The translations under genes and the position numbers were made by a program. DNA of 31,920 nt from Intoshia linei (taxonomy: Eukaryota > Orthonectida > Rhopaluridae): positions 1 through 31,920 of the forward strand of contig LWCA01000332.1 of assembly GCA_001642005.1 (NCBI GenBank), read 5' to 3'. Under the pieces are notes generated by a model that saw only the letters and a program-made list of their open reading frames with translations, was not told the DNA's origin and made no database searches. This document shows, piece after piece, positions 1 to 11,600 of the stretch (positions within the stretch are counted from its first letter, which is position 1; every line of letters begins with the position of its first letter).

Positions 1-522
1 ACATTAAAATTATTGTTTAATATTAATTTGCATAATAATTTGGCACACCAAAAAGCACAAAATTTTCTTAAATCTTTGTGTATTCATTTTTTTTGGGACG
101 TTAAAGTATAATTAGTTGAATATATAAATATGATAAAAAAATTAATAGAATTAAGTAACTATTTTTTAAATTATTAATTTTTGCATAATAACTTAAAACG
201 CAGTGTAATATTAATATTACTTTTTTGCCAGTTTATTTGTTTGTTAGTTTTGTTTATAATAATAGGTCTATGAACCATGGTTTCTATAATGGTATACTTA
301 CTCCTTATCGACACTAACCTAATTCGTCATTTGAATAATTACAATTTGATAACTTTCGTGTAGTTCAGAAATATTATATAAATGACATTTAAATGTTAAT
401 TTAAAATTTGTATTAAATTTTTACTCAATTTTCAGTGTTGACTATTCTAAATCGGATAAACGGTTGGCAAACTATAATAACTGAACTTATAATATTATTA
501 TTTTATAAATATAGCTTTTAAG
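1..522. other. AT-rich sequence, no gene recognised
   Basis: I see no convincing exon here on either strand. If the phosphatase-like gene extends leftwards, this would be one of its introns, but the sequence does not show that directly. Confidence 0.3.
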
Positions 523-2981
523 TCCAATATTTGCTTGCAACATGCTAACTAATTACGAGATTGATCCAGACACGATCCAAAAAAACAAATGCATAGAAAA
601 AAATTATGCGGTATATTAATGTTTCATGAATGTTTTTTTCTTGTGACCCATCTCACATAAAAACTTTTCGTTGTTACTCTTTTTGATATAATAACACTAA
701 TTATTTTTACTTTTTAAAATTATATTTACCAATAATATCTTTTTACCAAAAAAAAATCTTATATGTTATTGTACATTTTTAAACGGTTTACATTTACCGA
801 ATAGTTTCACAATTTACTCTAGTCCATGTTCATATTCTGTTGGTTGCGATTTGGATTGTATTTTAATTATTATACTTTTCTAATTACACTTGTAAAATTT
901 CTAAATTTAATTTACTCAATTTAATTTCTCGAATTCTGGCTATTTACATTATTTAAATTGTATTCAAACAAAAAATAAATTTTAAAAAAATTGAGCTAGA
1001 AACAAATTTAAAAAAATAAACTGTATAACTAAACATAAAGAACAATATTATGTAGTCGGTACCACGTTTAAAAGCTCAAACGCCAATTTCTGTCAAAATA
1101 AAATTCAGTTTTAATTTTGTAATATATATTATATATAAAACTTTAAATGGTCAGGCTAACTTCACCGTTAGGAGTTGGCCGAAAATATTTTAAAATAGTT
1201 ATTATTTTAGTAATACTATAATTTTAAGCCCTAAGGATATTTTTTCTAAATACCCATGAGACACCTTAATGTATATATTTTGAAATCAGCTAGATGATTA
1301 ATAAAAGTTTACTATATCACTCTCACGCGTGATTTTGTGTGATTCTTTGACATTTTATTTAAATTAAATGAAGCTTAAATTTTAGCTTGCACTGTAAAAT
1401 TTACTGAGTGGAATGCAAGTCATTTTAGAAACTTTTTAGCAATAATGTTCTCTTTACATTTGTACTACAGTATAACCCCGTGTTGGGCATCTTTTTGAAA
1501 ACTGCCCCAAAAACTGATGGTAATGATAATATTCTATTATGTATTAAATTAATTGAACAATAATAGTATTTAATCATAGTAAGAAAGCTGATAAAGATTC
1601 GTTGATGGAGTATATCACATAAAATTAAGCATCTATTTAAAAAATAGATATTTATAGTATTAAAAAAAATATAAATAGAATTGAAAATTTGATAAATGCA
1701 TGAATATTGAGACAAGACAATAACAACTTAATATTTACATAATATCTGATAAAAACAAATGTAACTTTTTATCTTTTAATAATTGAATTATTTCCAATTT
1801 TGTGTCATAATTTAATTTATCGTTCACCATTTTGATTTAAAATTTTTGTAAAAAAAATAAAGTTCCCCAAAACGAGGTTTATCTGACACTTATTTATAGG
1901 AAATAGTACATAATACTATGAAACTAATAAAATTTATAAAAGTACCCTAAAAAGCGAGGGTTCCCCGCTGCCGAGGTTCGCCCCAAATTGGGGTCGGACT
2001 GTATTAAGTCAATTATATTAAATGTACCATTAATTAGTACTATTCATTAAATTAATGTACTATTAGGAATTTCTACATAATGTAAGTCACAATATACGTC
2101 GAAAATTTACCATGGGCAATGTTGCCAGTTCATATAATACATTATACAAATTGGTATTATTTATTTTGAATTTAATTAATTTTAAATGTTATAAAGAAAT
2201 TAGTGGGAAACCCGTTACCGGATTGGGCTATAGCGAATTATAATTTAACTCATAGTTATTATGATATCTTGGCTCATTTGCATTTGACATATTTTAGAGG
2301 AATTTTACCTTTCATATCTAAAGATCATATCGTCGGAGGTAATCCTTTACTTAAATAAAATTGAATGTTTGTATTACGTATGTTACCGTATATTTAAAAC
2401 ATTGACAGTCGTAAAATTTAAAAAACACAATTTCTAATCCTATTTTTCGCAGAGAATGTTGATATCCATTTTTCAGTTTCCGAATTCTTCGTTCTTCAGA
2501 GTCAAAAATCCAATTTAACCTTTTGTTTAAAAATAAATAAACAGCCGAAAAATGTAATAAAACATAAATTCTGGGGCTTTATATAATCATTATTATTGTC
2601 GTAAATTTCAGCCTCAGAAACACACACCTTCATGGGTATTTATAAAAATATAATATTTGGTAGGTCATTTCATTAATTCAATAATTAACGATTTCGATGG
2701 ATACATTAAAAATGATACTGGAGAAAAACTTACCATATACATATCTGTATTTTATTTAAAAGTTTAGAATATCAAAAATTTAGAATAATATGATTCTGAT
2801 ATCCATCATTATGATGTTCAATATTAGAGTATTTCCATCTAGTAATTCCAATATTTTTTTTGAATTATTGGTTAAGGAAGGTAACATGGATAGATATTAT
2901 ATCCGAACAATTTATAACGGTTATGGAAGAAGATACAAAATTAAACCAATAGGTTATTTAACTATATATATGTTGGGTTAA
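523..2981 (+). CDS. Histidine acid phosphatase-like protein, 3' part, probably catalytically dead
   Basis: Predicted exons: 523-610, 2067-2153, 2197-2338, 2664-2746 and 2784-2981 (TAA); phases agree at every junction, giving 198 residues. The family (lysosomal/prostatic acid phosphatase type) are secreted or lysosomal phosphomonoesterases using an N-terminal RHG motif and a C-terminal HD pair. The order of landmarks matches the family's C-terminal half: EFLHNVSHN, VASSYNTLY (family VYDTL-like), NPLPDWA (family LPSWA), GGHFINSII (family GGVLVNEIL), LTIYIS, then NIFFELLV and YYIRTIYNG near the end. Where family members read YSAHDTT, this protein reads YISNNMI, so His and Asp are both Asn (residues 134-135). 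The RHG exon is not visible; the gene must begin left of the window, or the N-terminal part is lost. Intron 1 (1456 bp) carries a pogo-like MITE and intron 3 a family A repeat; introns 2 and 4 are 43 and 37 bp. Exon 523-610 is the least certain. Confidence 0.6.
1468..2001. mobile_element. pogo/Tigger-like MITE in an intron
   Basis: The left end reads CAGTATAACCCCG and the right end, reverse-complemented, CAGTCCGACCCCA, an imperfect terminal inverted repeat of about 13 bp. Both ends abut TA (1466-1467 and 2002-2003), the duplication made by Tc1/mariner/pogo transposases. The CAGT-x-x-ACCCC start resembles pogo/Tigger ends. A locally GC-rich inner stretch near 1957-1995 repeats the terminal motif (CGAGGTTCGCCCC). 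No transposase is present, so it is non-autonomous. It lies in the long first visible intron of the phosphatase-like gene. Confidence 0.6.
2342..2640. repeat. Family A dispersed repeat, left half
   Basis: Starts with ATCCTTTACTTAAATAAAA and continues through TTACCGTATATTTAAA, ACATTGACAGTCGTA, a run with CAAAAATCCAATTT, and ends near GCCTCAGAAACACACACCTTC. The same blocks in the same order occur at 11401-11690 and, decayed, at 22690-22870. The right half seen in other copies is missing here. It begins 3 bp after the predicted splice donor at 2339 and fills nearly the whole 325-bp intron. Confidence 0.6.
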
Positions 2982-4072
2982 TGTTATCTCAATCTTACTT
3001 TTCACTTTAAATGTTTTTAAATCATAGTTTTCAAATTATTTCTAATTCTCAAGAATTAATAGTTTATATAAATTTGATACTACAATCATCAATTAATCTA
3101 ATCAGTAATCAATAATCACTTTTTATAAAAAATAGTAACAATTAAATTTATTTTCATACAAAATGAAATTTCATCGGTACCATTATATCGTTTCATGGGT
3201 AGATGATGCTCACGGGATCGAAGATGAGGTCCCCTGGTATAATACTAATCGTAGCGATGTATTAACTCCATGTAAATTAAATTTGCATACCGTACATTAC
3301 ATACAGTTTTCACATAATTTAAATAAATATTAATAATAAATATTTTGTTTACGCACATTAATATTCATAATGTCTTTTCCTATTGGAGTTAGCATGGCTC
3401 CATCATCTATTGCAGCGTTTTCCAACAGGTGGTTCACGAAGACGATAAATACCATTTAAAAAAGATACCTAGATATGAGAAGATATTACTAATAAATTAG
3501 AAATAGCGATTCGTTAACCTCTGAGATCAGTGATCTCAGACTAAGTCTCAAACCACTATGTTCAACTTTAATTTAGTTTACATTTTACCGTAGCTTAATT
3601 TTTTTTCACTTTCACTACCGCTAGCCCAAAAGTTTAGGAGACGCTGATCTACTCTACTCAATATGGTAGTAAGTGTTAATGCAAACCCGTTGTTTATCAA
3701 TATTAATAATTCAAATAGGCTACAATGATTCAATAAATGATTTTGATACATTTTCTCAATCCTTCCAAAAGTACAGAATGTCAAATGAAAAATTAAAACA
3801 AATTTGCAAAAATAAACTTTCCTGTAAATTTATATATTATACAATTGTATTATAATAATAATAATTATTCAATTTATTTTCATTTTAGTGTTCTTTGCTT
3901 ACCAAGCCCTCATATTTTACATTTCAACGATATTTATTATACTTTTTTCAGTACTATCGATAATATTGTATAAAAATGTCATTAAATATTTAAAATAAAT
4001 TGAAACACAGTATTCTTTCCATAATCGCCGTTGTGGTAGTTCGTTAATATTCTACATCAGGATGGTCTAAAG
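2982..4072. other. Intergenic stretch with short coding-like segments
   Basis: No assignable gene. Three segments have coding-like composition. A 56-codon frame runs from ATG 3163 (context AAAATGA) to 3333, with potential donors inside it. A segment near 3360-3455 reads open on both strands. Segment 3719-3821 (+) is bounded by a TAG acceptor and a GTAAAT donor and encodes a polar peptide containing YNDSINDFDTF. I could not join these with consistent phases or recognise a family. A short inverted repeat, CTGAGATCA/TGATCTCAG, lies near 3520-3540. Confidence 0.25.
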
Positions 4073-4682
4073 CAGTGGTTCTCAAAGGGTCCATGTGAAC
4101 TCCTTAGTGCTCCACAGGAGAAATTACACATCTAGGGGGTCCACAAGAAAAATTTGGGGCATCGAAAAAAATCCATCACTAGAGTATTTTACAAAAAAAC
4201 GTGACAATTTTAAATCCATTAAAATGAACAATATCTTCAATAATGAAGTTATCAAGAAAGATAAAGGTTTAAAGCTTCTTATGAAACTTCAAAAATTATA
4301 GAAAAAGCTTGTAAACCTCACACATTGGTGGAAACTAATTTTACCAGCTATTTCTGTAGCTATCTCGACTTTAATGAATAAAAATCCAACTGAATTTACT
4401 CGTCAAATGACCCTGATTAACTCATCAGTGTCAAGACCAGGGGTGTCAATTATGCGGCCCGCGTTATAATATAAATTTTTATTTTTTATTACAATTTTTT
4501 ACACATATTTCTTATTTTACAGTTTTTTTAATCGAAAAAACTATGGTCAAAAATTTTATAAAACAATACAAGCATCGATTTATAAAGTAGCGTACGACTA
4601 AGATTTTTTTTATAATAGGGGGTCCACTAATAATATAAAATAACTAAAGGGTCCATGTTATGAAAAAGGTTGAGAGCCACTG
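4073..4682. mobile_element. hAT element with perfect 8-bp target duplication
   Basis: Ends are CAGTGGTTCTCAAAG (left) and GTTGAGAGCCACTG (right), inverted copies of the CAGTGGTTCTCAA terminus typical of many animal hAT elements. The flanks carry an identical 8-bp duplication, GTCTAAAG, at 4065-4072 and 4683-4690, which fixes the boundaries. Subterminal GGGTCCATG and GGGTCCAC blocks recur near both ends. The interior keeps a decayed transposase fragment (separate entry), so this is a deletion derivative of a once-coding element and not a pure MITE. A second hAT-like terminus, CAGGGGTGTCAATTATGCGG, sits inside at 4438. Confidence 0.9.
4190..4373 (+). pseudogene. hAT transposase fragment, frameshifted
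   Basis: In one frame the segment encodes KRDNFKSIKMNNIF and DKGLK. After a shift near 4265 another frame continues with KASYETSKIIEKACKPHTL, matching the GLxASYxxSxxIAKxGKPHTxxE block of ZBED5/SCAND3-like hAT transposases. A third frame carries LPAISVAIST just beyond, the next block of the same family. At least two frameshifts, and no complete open frame. It lies inside the 610-bp hAT element and documents its origin. Confidence 0.7.
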
Positions 4683-4778
4683 GTCTAAAGAATGACCCGC
4701 GAAAGTTTTTAGTAATACATACAATGTACATTTAGTATATTCTGTAAAGCAGGTAAATATTAAAAAATAAATATATTA

Positions 4779-4993
4779 TTGAATATTGATGTGGAATTTC
4801 CAACTAGATTTGTTGATTTTGATTCTATTAAACCTAAATTGGAGCTTTTGAATAATCATACTTATATGGACGTAGAAGAAACATGACACAAAATCTGCAA
4901 TTGGAGTTGTTTAAATTGCTATTAGATTATTTCAATACTAAAAATTTAAGAAAAAAATTATTTCAGAACAAAAAACAAAAAAATCTGATTTAA
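4779..4993 (+). pseudogene. Second hAT transposase relic (C-terminal region)
   Basis: Frame 1 from about 4779 encodes DVEFPTRFVDFDSIK and NNHTYMDVEET, then a stop. A different frame at once continues with TQNLQLELFKLLLDYF and KKLFQNKK up to a TAA near 4993. This corresponds to the RFPDFK ... ELQLELIDLQ region of SCAND3/ZBED-type hAT transposases. The frameshift means it is dead. It lies about 100 bp outside the TSD-bounded 4073-4682 element, so it either belongs to an older, larger insertion into which that element jumped, or to a separate copy. Confidence 0.6.
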
Positions 4994-5187
4994 CTCACCT
5001 TTTGTGAAACGGTGTATATCTCGTTTCAATTTTTATTTTCTGTTTAAATTTGCTGGGACGAACAAATGCACGAGGACACACTGTTTGAAAAAAATGGTTT
5101 ACAGGAATATCACAATTACCACATTGCCTAGCATTACTTTAAATTTTTTGGAAATAATTCTAGTAATTACCAGTAGCGGATATAGAT

Positions 5188-5201
5188 GGGGCGATCGCCC
5201 C
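5188..5201. repeat. Perfect GC-rich palindrome
   Basis: GGGGCGATCGCCCC is a perfect 14-bp palindrome in otherwise very AT-rich DNA, preceded by CAGTAGCGGATATAGAT. The setting resembles the end of a DNA transposon, but I found no partner end. Confidence 0.5.
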
Positions 5202-5309
5202 TAGCTTTACAAATGTGTCCTAAAATATTTTAATTTGTATATTAACATTTGTAACTTTGGGAACCACTCCTTTAAAGGATTGATAATATTGCATTTATTT
5301 TTTTAGTAG

Positions 5310-5365
5310 AATAAAAATGTGCCCTCGGCAGAGCTAGGTGCTGTTTTTACGTAGTACATAACTGT
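5310..5365 (-). repeat. Family B head, reverse orientation
   Basis: Reverse complement of the family B head: CTGTT..GTACTACGTA, then CAGCACCTAGCTCTGCCGAG and GGCACATTTTTATT. Forward copies begin at 6981, 8529 and 16642; another decayed reverse copy is at 12131. Confidence 0.65.
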
Positions 5366-5672
5366 TAACCTATTATTATTATAAATGTCCAAAAATAGTC
5401 ATACTATATGAATTTAATTCAATTGTATGACTTATAAATTGATAAGAATAGATTATTAGATATAGCATATATTGATAACATTGAATAGATAAAATAGATG
5501 TATTTTGACAAAATTTAAAAAATCTGAATTTGCATTTGAAAATAGAATGTCAAAAATAAACTTGTGCTAGCGATTACACTCTGTGAAAAGAATATTTAAA
5601 GATATTCCAACAATATAAATAAATATATTTGTGACGTTTCATTTATATCCATGGATAATTCGCATTAATTAT

Positions 5673-8600
5673 ATGGATTGGTTAAAAGACAAAAAAATTT
5701 CCAACATAGCTAGTGCTTTGAAAAGTACTCAAAAACACTTTGACAAATTATTAGAACTTCCAAGTGGTAACATGTTCGTTTTTCTGACTTAAAATTGTAG
5801 ACAATTCACCACAAGACAAAGACACCAATTTATGGGGAGTTATTTTCGGTTCACAAACTAAATTAAAACAAAATAAACCAGAAATGTAAGCATTGGTCAT
5901 TTTATTTAAATTATAATTGATACCATTAATAATTATATATACAATTTTATATTGTTTTGATGACTTTTATACATTTATTTTTTTTACAATTAAATTAATC
6001 ATATAATCAATTTAATTAAAAATTTTAAAATTTAATTGCAACGTTCAAATATAATTCATATAAATATAAATAACTATAAAGAAAAAACAATGAAAATGAT
6101 ATCATCAGTACAGACATCAATTTAAAAGTACGAAACGATGCAATGTATAGTATGGAATGTATGCAATTTATACATGAAAATTATTTAAAGAATCAAAGTT
6201 TGGTATTTATTACTGTTTTGGTTTTTAATATTTTAATTGTACAGGACGATTTATTTCTTGAAAGGAAGATACCATTTTTCTTAAAATTTAACAAAAATTA
6301 TCAAAATATATTAGCATCTTTTTTGTTGTATCAGGTAAATATTGTTAAATTGGTTAATTTAATGGTTCCATTACAATGATCATAATATACATTTATACAT
6401 ATTTGATCTATATATTCCGATCAAAATCTTGACCTTGTTTGTAAAGCACAGGCTTGTAATTATACATCAGCGCGCGTTACACAAATATATTATTACTAAA
6501 AATAAAACCTATCGAATCAGAAATTCCAAAAATAATATACCTTATCTATTAATATGTGTAATATAGTAAATGTTATGTTTTTCTTATCTGCCCTGTAGGG
6601 TATAACAGTGTAGGTTTAATGTTTTTTAGAAATTCAAAAATATACCAGGTTGATTAGATGTAATTTGAAAAAAGTTTTAAATGTGATACCCTACTGCCAA
6701 GGCTATCTTCAATATTCGTTGAAATGTATTCATACCTTGGAACTATCAAATTTTTTTAATTATGTAATTATTTATAAACCACTGTAAATTTAGGAAAATT
6801 TGAAATTACTAGATATATTAAAATGTAAAATTCAAAGTAAGAATGAAAAAATTGATTCGCTAGAAAATGAAATGGAAGATTTGGTTCATATTCAAAATTT
6901 AAAATCTAAAAAAGGTTAAATTGACGAGTTTAAATAATATATGTATTTACTTTGATGTATATTATAATTTATTAGCTTGGCTGTTTTGTACTACATACAA
7001 ACAGCACCTAGCTCTATCAAGGGCGTACTTATTTAATCTATTATATTTAATAACATGATTCCTTACCAATTTAATAAATAATTAAAAATACCAATTATGT
7101 ATCAATATATTGAAAATATATTAAAAATTATTTTTCACTGGGAATGCGTAGATTTCTGGGGTTGAAATTTTGTATTTATATCAACTGGAATAAGCTCTAC
7201 AGAAAAAACCTTTTTTTAAATTTTCGGACCGTTAATTATTTCACATTTTTTGTTGTAATAAAATATTTCGGAAAAAAAATATGTGAATACTAAAATACTT
7301 TTTTGACCGTGAAGTTGTCACTTATTCGGAACTTAAAAAAACAGGTAATTTGCGGTTTTCGCCCTGAAGAATTTTTTTTAATTTCTCGAATTCGTGTGAT
7401 TTTCAAAAAAAATCATAATTGGGTTTTTGACCCGTAAGATGTGATTTTCGAAGTTGTAAATTTATCTTATTTTCACCTCTGGAAAAAACTGTAATAGAAA
7501 TGTGGACTGATAGTTATTGAAATAATACACAGACACAAATAATTTTATATAAGTAGGGATTATATCTAAAAATAGTATATTTATATTTTTACACGTATAA
7601 AAAATTAGTAAATAAATTGTTAAAAGAAAATGATGCATTAACTGAAGAAAAACATGCATTTAAAGATGAACTTACTATTTTGGAGAATGAATATAAACAA
7701 CAAAAGTATTTTTTCATATTTTAAAATAGATTTATTTATTTAGATTAGCATATAATTTAATTGAAAAAGAATTTGTTAATAGTTCGAAAGCATATACAAA
7801 AATTGATGATAAATATAAACAGATTAAAGGTATTTATAGGTGATTTGGCTGGAACCATTTTTTTTCTCGAATTAAAAAAAAAATTATCTGAATTTTTTTT
7901 AATTTTATTAATTTTGTGACAAAATGATATTTTTATGTCTCTGTATTCCAGCCAAGAAAGATTGTAGAAATAATATTTATATAATCGATTTCAGATTAAA
8001 TTGCATCTTTAGAAAAGTTTAATAATGAGAATAATGAAATTGAAAATTTAAAACAAGAAAATGAAGATATTAAAGTGAATATTTTATTTTTATGATGTAT
8101 TGTGGATTTTAAATAATCTTTATAACTTATAGAATAAATTTCAAATTCAACTTAAAGAATATCAGAGGTAAATTACCAATTTAATATTTATTATTCCGTT
8201 TTTAATTTTCTTATAATGTAATAATTTTTTTAATTTCTATGTCTCAAATTATTAAATTATAATTAATTAATAATTGATACATGTATTTGTTTGAATAGGG
8301 ACAGTGTACCTTTAAATAATACAATTATAGTAATTTGGAACTACTTGAAAATGAAAATATAAAATTGAAACACCAATCCATATATTTAATTAAGGATAAC
8401 GAAAAACTCAAAGGTGATAATGAAAATTTTTCTCAAAATAACCAAATTTTAAAAAATAATGTAATTTATATAAATTTTTCATGATAGATTACATTCAACA
8501 GTATATTTTTATATTTTAACTGGGTTGACTGTTATGTACTACGTACGAACAGAACCTAGCTCTGCCGAGGGCACATTTTTATTATACTTAAAAAATAAAT

Positions 8601-11600
8601 TAACGTTGAAATTGCGTAGCAATGAAAAAAATTCCGAAGGAATAAATTATATAGATTTTCACACATATTTCTTTAATGAAAATGTGTAGACGTTCATTGC
8701 ACATTTTTTTGAAATTGTATGATCAATATTTACATTTTCAATTTTTATTTTAATCGAAATATTTGAAAAATATTGGTTGAATATATTATTAAAAATTATT
8801 TTTCATCGGGAATGCGTAGATTTCTCGGGTTGAACTTTGCATTTATATCAACTGGAATAAGCTCTATTAGAATAATCTCTTTTTTTTATTTTAGGACCGT
8901 TAATTATTTTACATTTTTTGTTTTAATAAAATATTTCGAAAAAAAAAGACCTTTAATTATTTCACATTTTTTGTTTTAATAAAATATTTCGGAAAAAAAA
9001 TATATGAAAATTAAATGCCCTTTTTTGACAGTGAAGTCGTCACTTATTCGGATTAAAATTTTCTGTGTGTGTTCACAGGATCACAGTTCAATTGTACCAC
9101 CTGTAAATTTTTTTAAATTCTAGGGCTGTTTTTATTAAAAAAAGAAGGGTAATTTGTGGTTTTAGCTCTGATGATATAATTTTTTTAAATTTAAATTTAT
9201 GGTAATGTTTATGATTTTAAAATTCGTATCAGCGTATATGTTTTTTTAAATTCTCCAACTTGTTTGATTTTCAAAAAGAGGGACAACTGGGGTTTTTGAC
9301 CCGTAACATGTAAAATTGGGAGGTTGAAATTAAGTTTGCGCACACCCTCGGAAAAAACTGTAATTAAAATGTGTACTTTATAAAATTCTAAGACAGGTAG
9401 TTATTTAAATAAATCGTAACACACACAAACAAAAATCGCGTAGCATATTATATATTATAATAATATATAATATAATAAGTTAGGATTATTAATTATTTTT
9501 TAATTAAATTTTAAATTGAAAGACGTCCATTCTCTAGAATTTTTTTTTACTCTTCAAAAATAAATTAATTGGTTTATTCGAAAATTTAGCTACATTGTGA
9601 TTTTATTATCAGGCATAAAATATAAAGAAATAACTTTTTTGGTATTTTCTCAAATTTTAGTTGTGTAAATAATTGATAAACTCATTCTAATGTTTTAAAT
9701 CTGAGAAAGATTTCAAATTTCCAACACTCTTCTATGCCAGAGTGTGTGGGAACCGTTTGAGGTGTATTAATTTAAATTTATCAAATTTTTAAATATAAAG
9801 GAGTAATTAGATAATTGAATTAAAAAGAATTGTTGAAGAATCCCATAAATCCCATAAAATTATTGTTAACAACATGAAAGACCAAACGATTGCAAGTTTC
9901 TTTATTTTAGTTTTCAATAATTTTAGAATTCATCATTTCAAAAACCGTCTGATAATTTCAATTACACGTCGCCGTTAAATCATTTTCGTATTACTTTAAA
10001 ATTGTAATTTTATATTTTTTTTATTTTTAGAAAATAAATCATTTTCTAAACAAATACAATCTCTTCAAATATCATTATCCAAAGAAAAGGAGATTTCCAA
10101 AAAACTTTCAGAACGAAATTTGGCGTTGAATTGTAATTTTTTTTTCTTTATTTTTATATGTATTAATATTTTTTGATGTAGGTAAATTACATGAAATGGA
10201 GTTAAATTATAATAAAATAAAAAAATTTCAAAATTCACTACGACGCGATGCAAATCAATGTGAACAATTTACTCAAACTACAGTCCCTAATAGCAAACAA
10301 ATTGATGTTTCAATTTCACAAACTCATATCTTGGAAAACACCATAAAATCATTAGAAAATCAATTAAAATTGAACTTAAAAAATCAATCTGAATACGAAA
10401 AGTATTTTAGATTTTACTATTATAATCAAGGATTGCAGTTAACGGTTTCACATGCAATGATTCATATATGCATCATTCAAAATAATCGAATGGTTTATAT
10501 AGGGCGTCTACCAAAAAAAATTTAAATACTTAAATCCAACCATTTTTAATAAAAATGACAATATACTAACCCTTATTAGAAAAATTTAGGGTAATACCAA
10601 CCCTAAAAGGAAAAATCCACTTTTACCAACTATGACATAATATTCTAAAACATGCTCTCTTTTCATTTTGTGTATTGTTAAAATATAAATTAATTGTATT
10701 GTATAAAGTTATACAACCATGAAATTCCATTTAGTTTACAAAATGTCAGTCGGTATGCTTATCAAGCCTTATTTCCTGGTTATTTTATTCCTTTAACTAA
10801 TGATTAAACCAACTAATATGATAACTTATGTAAAAAAGGTTGGAAAACACTGCACTAAACTAAAGCTTCTAGTATAAAATTTGATGATAAATAATTTTTA
10901 ATTATTACCTTTTTTTTTGTATAAATTTCAAGTGATTTTAAACATAAAAAACAAGCAAAATAAAGATAACTTTTTATTAAAAAAATGAAAATAAAACGAT
11001 AGTGTGATTCCGTTAATGGAATTATGAAAAAATTTGTCAATTTTTTTTTAACTCACCTCAAATTTTTTACCAAATACAATCTCAATTTAACCACCGGATT
11101 TTTTATTTAATATGATTAACAATTAAATTATGTAATTTTTTTAATTCTAGGATTTTTATTTTTTTCCATATTTCAAAATAATTAGTAATTTAAAGCAGCC
11201 ATTCTCAACGGGGTCCACAGCAGTTTTTGGGTCCATGAAAAATAATTTAGAGAAATAAAAAAGTGAAAAATTATATTTCGGCAATGATAGCAATTATTTC
11301 TAATTAACGCCATCTAATTTAATATTTTTCCATTCCGACTAAATTTAAGTGAATATATTAAATACTCCATATAAACGTAAAAACAAAATTATAATTATAT
11401 ATCCTTTACTCGTATAAAATTGAATGTCTGTGTGTGAGTGTGTTACCGTATATTTAAAAAATTGACAGTCGTAGAATTTTAAAAAACCCAATTTCTAATA
11501 CAGTGTTTCCAGGGTGTGTTTATATTTATTTTTCAGTTTTCGAATTTGAGTTTTTTAAGTCAAAAATCCAATTTGCTGTTTTGTTTAAAAATAAAATCAT

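Noticed and set aside
1425-1715. 96-codon open frame on the minus strand
   Set aside because: It lies across the end of the pogo-like MITE, is Phe/Ile/Asn-rich with no family features, and has no splice or promoter support.
9870-9905. GC-AG intron donor (ATT/GCAAGT) after exon 11 of the coiled-coil gene
   Set aside because: Phase 0 there would bring a stop in the next exon; the GT donor two bases further on (GCAA/GTTTCT) keeps the frame.
10196-10525. Reading the coiled-coil exon through to a stop at 10525 as a separate short protein
   Set aside because: The last 40 codons lose the coiled-coil composition and run into the family D repeat; a GTATTT donor at 10402 keeps phase with the next exon at 12535.
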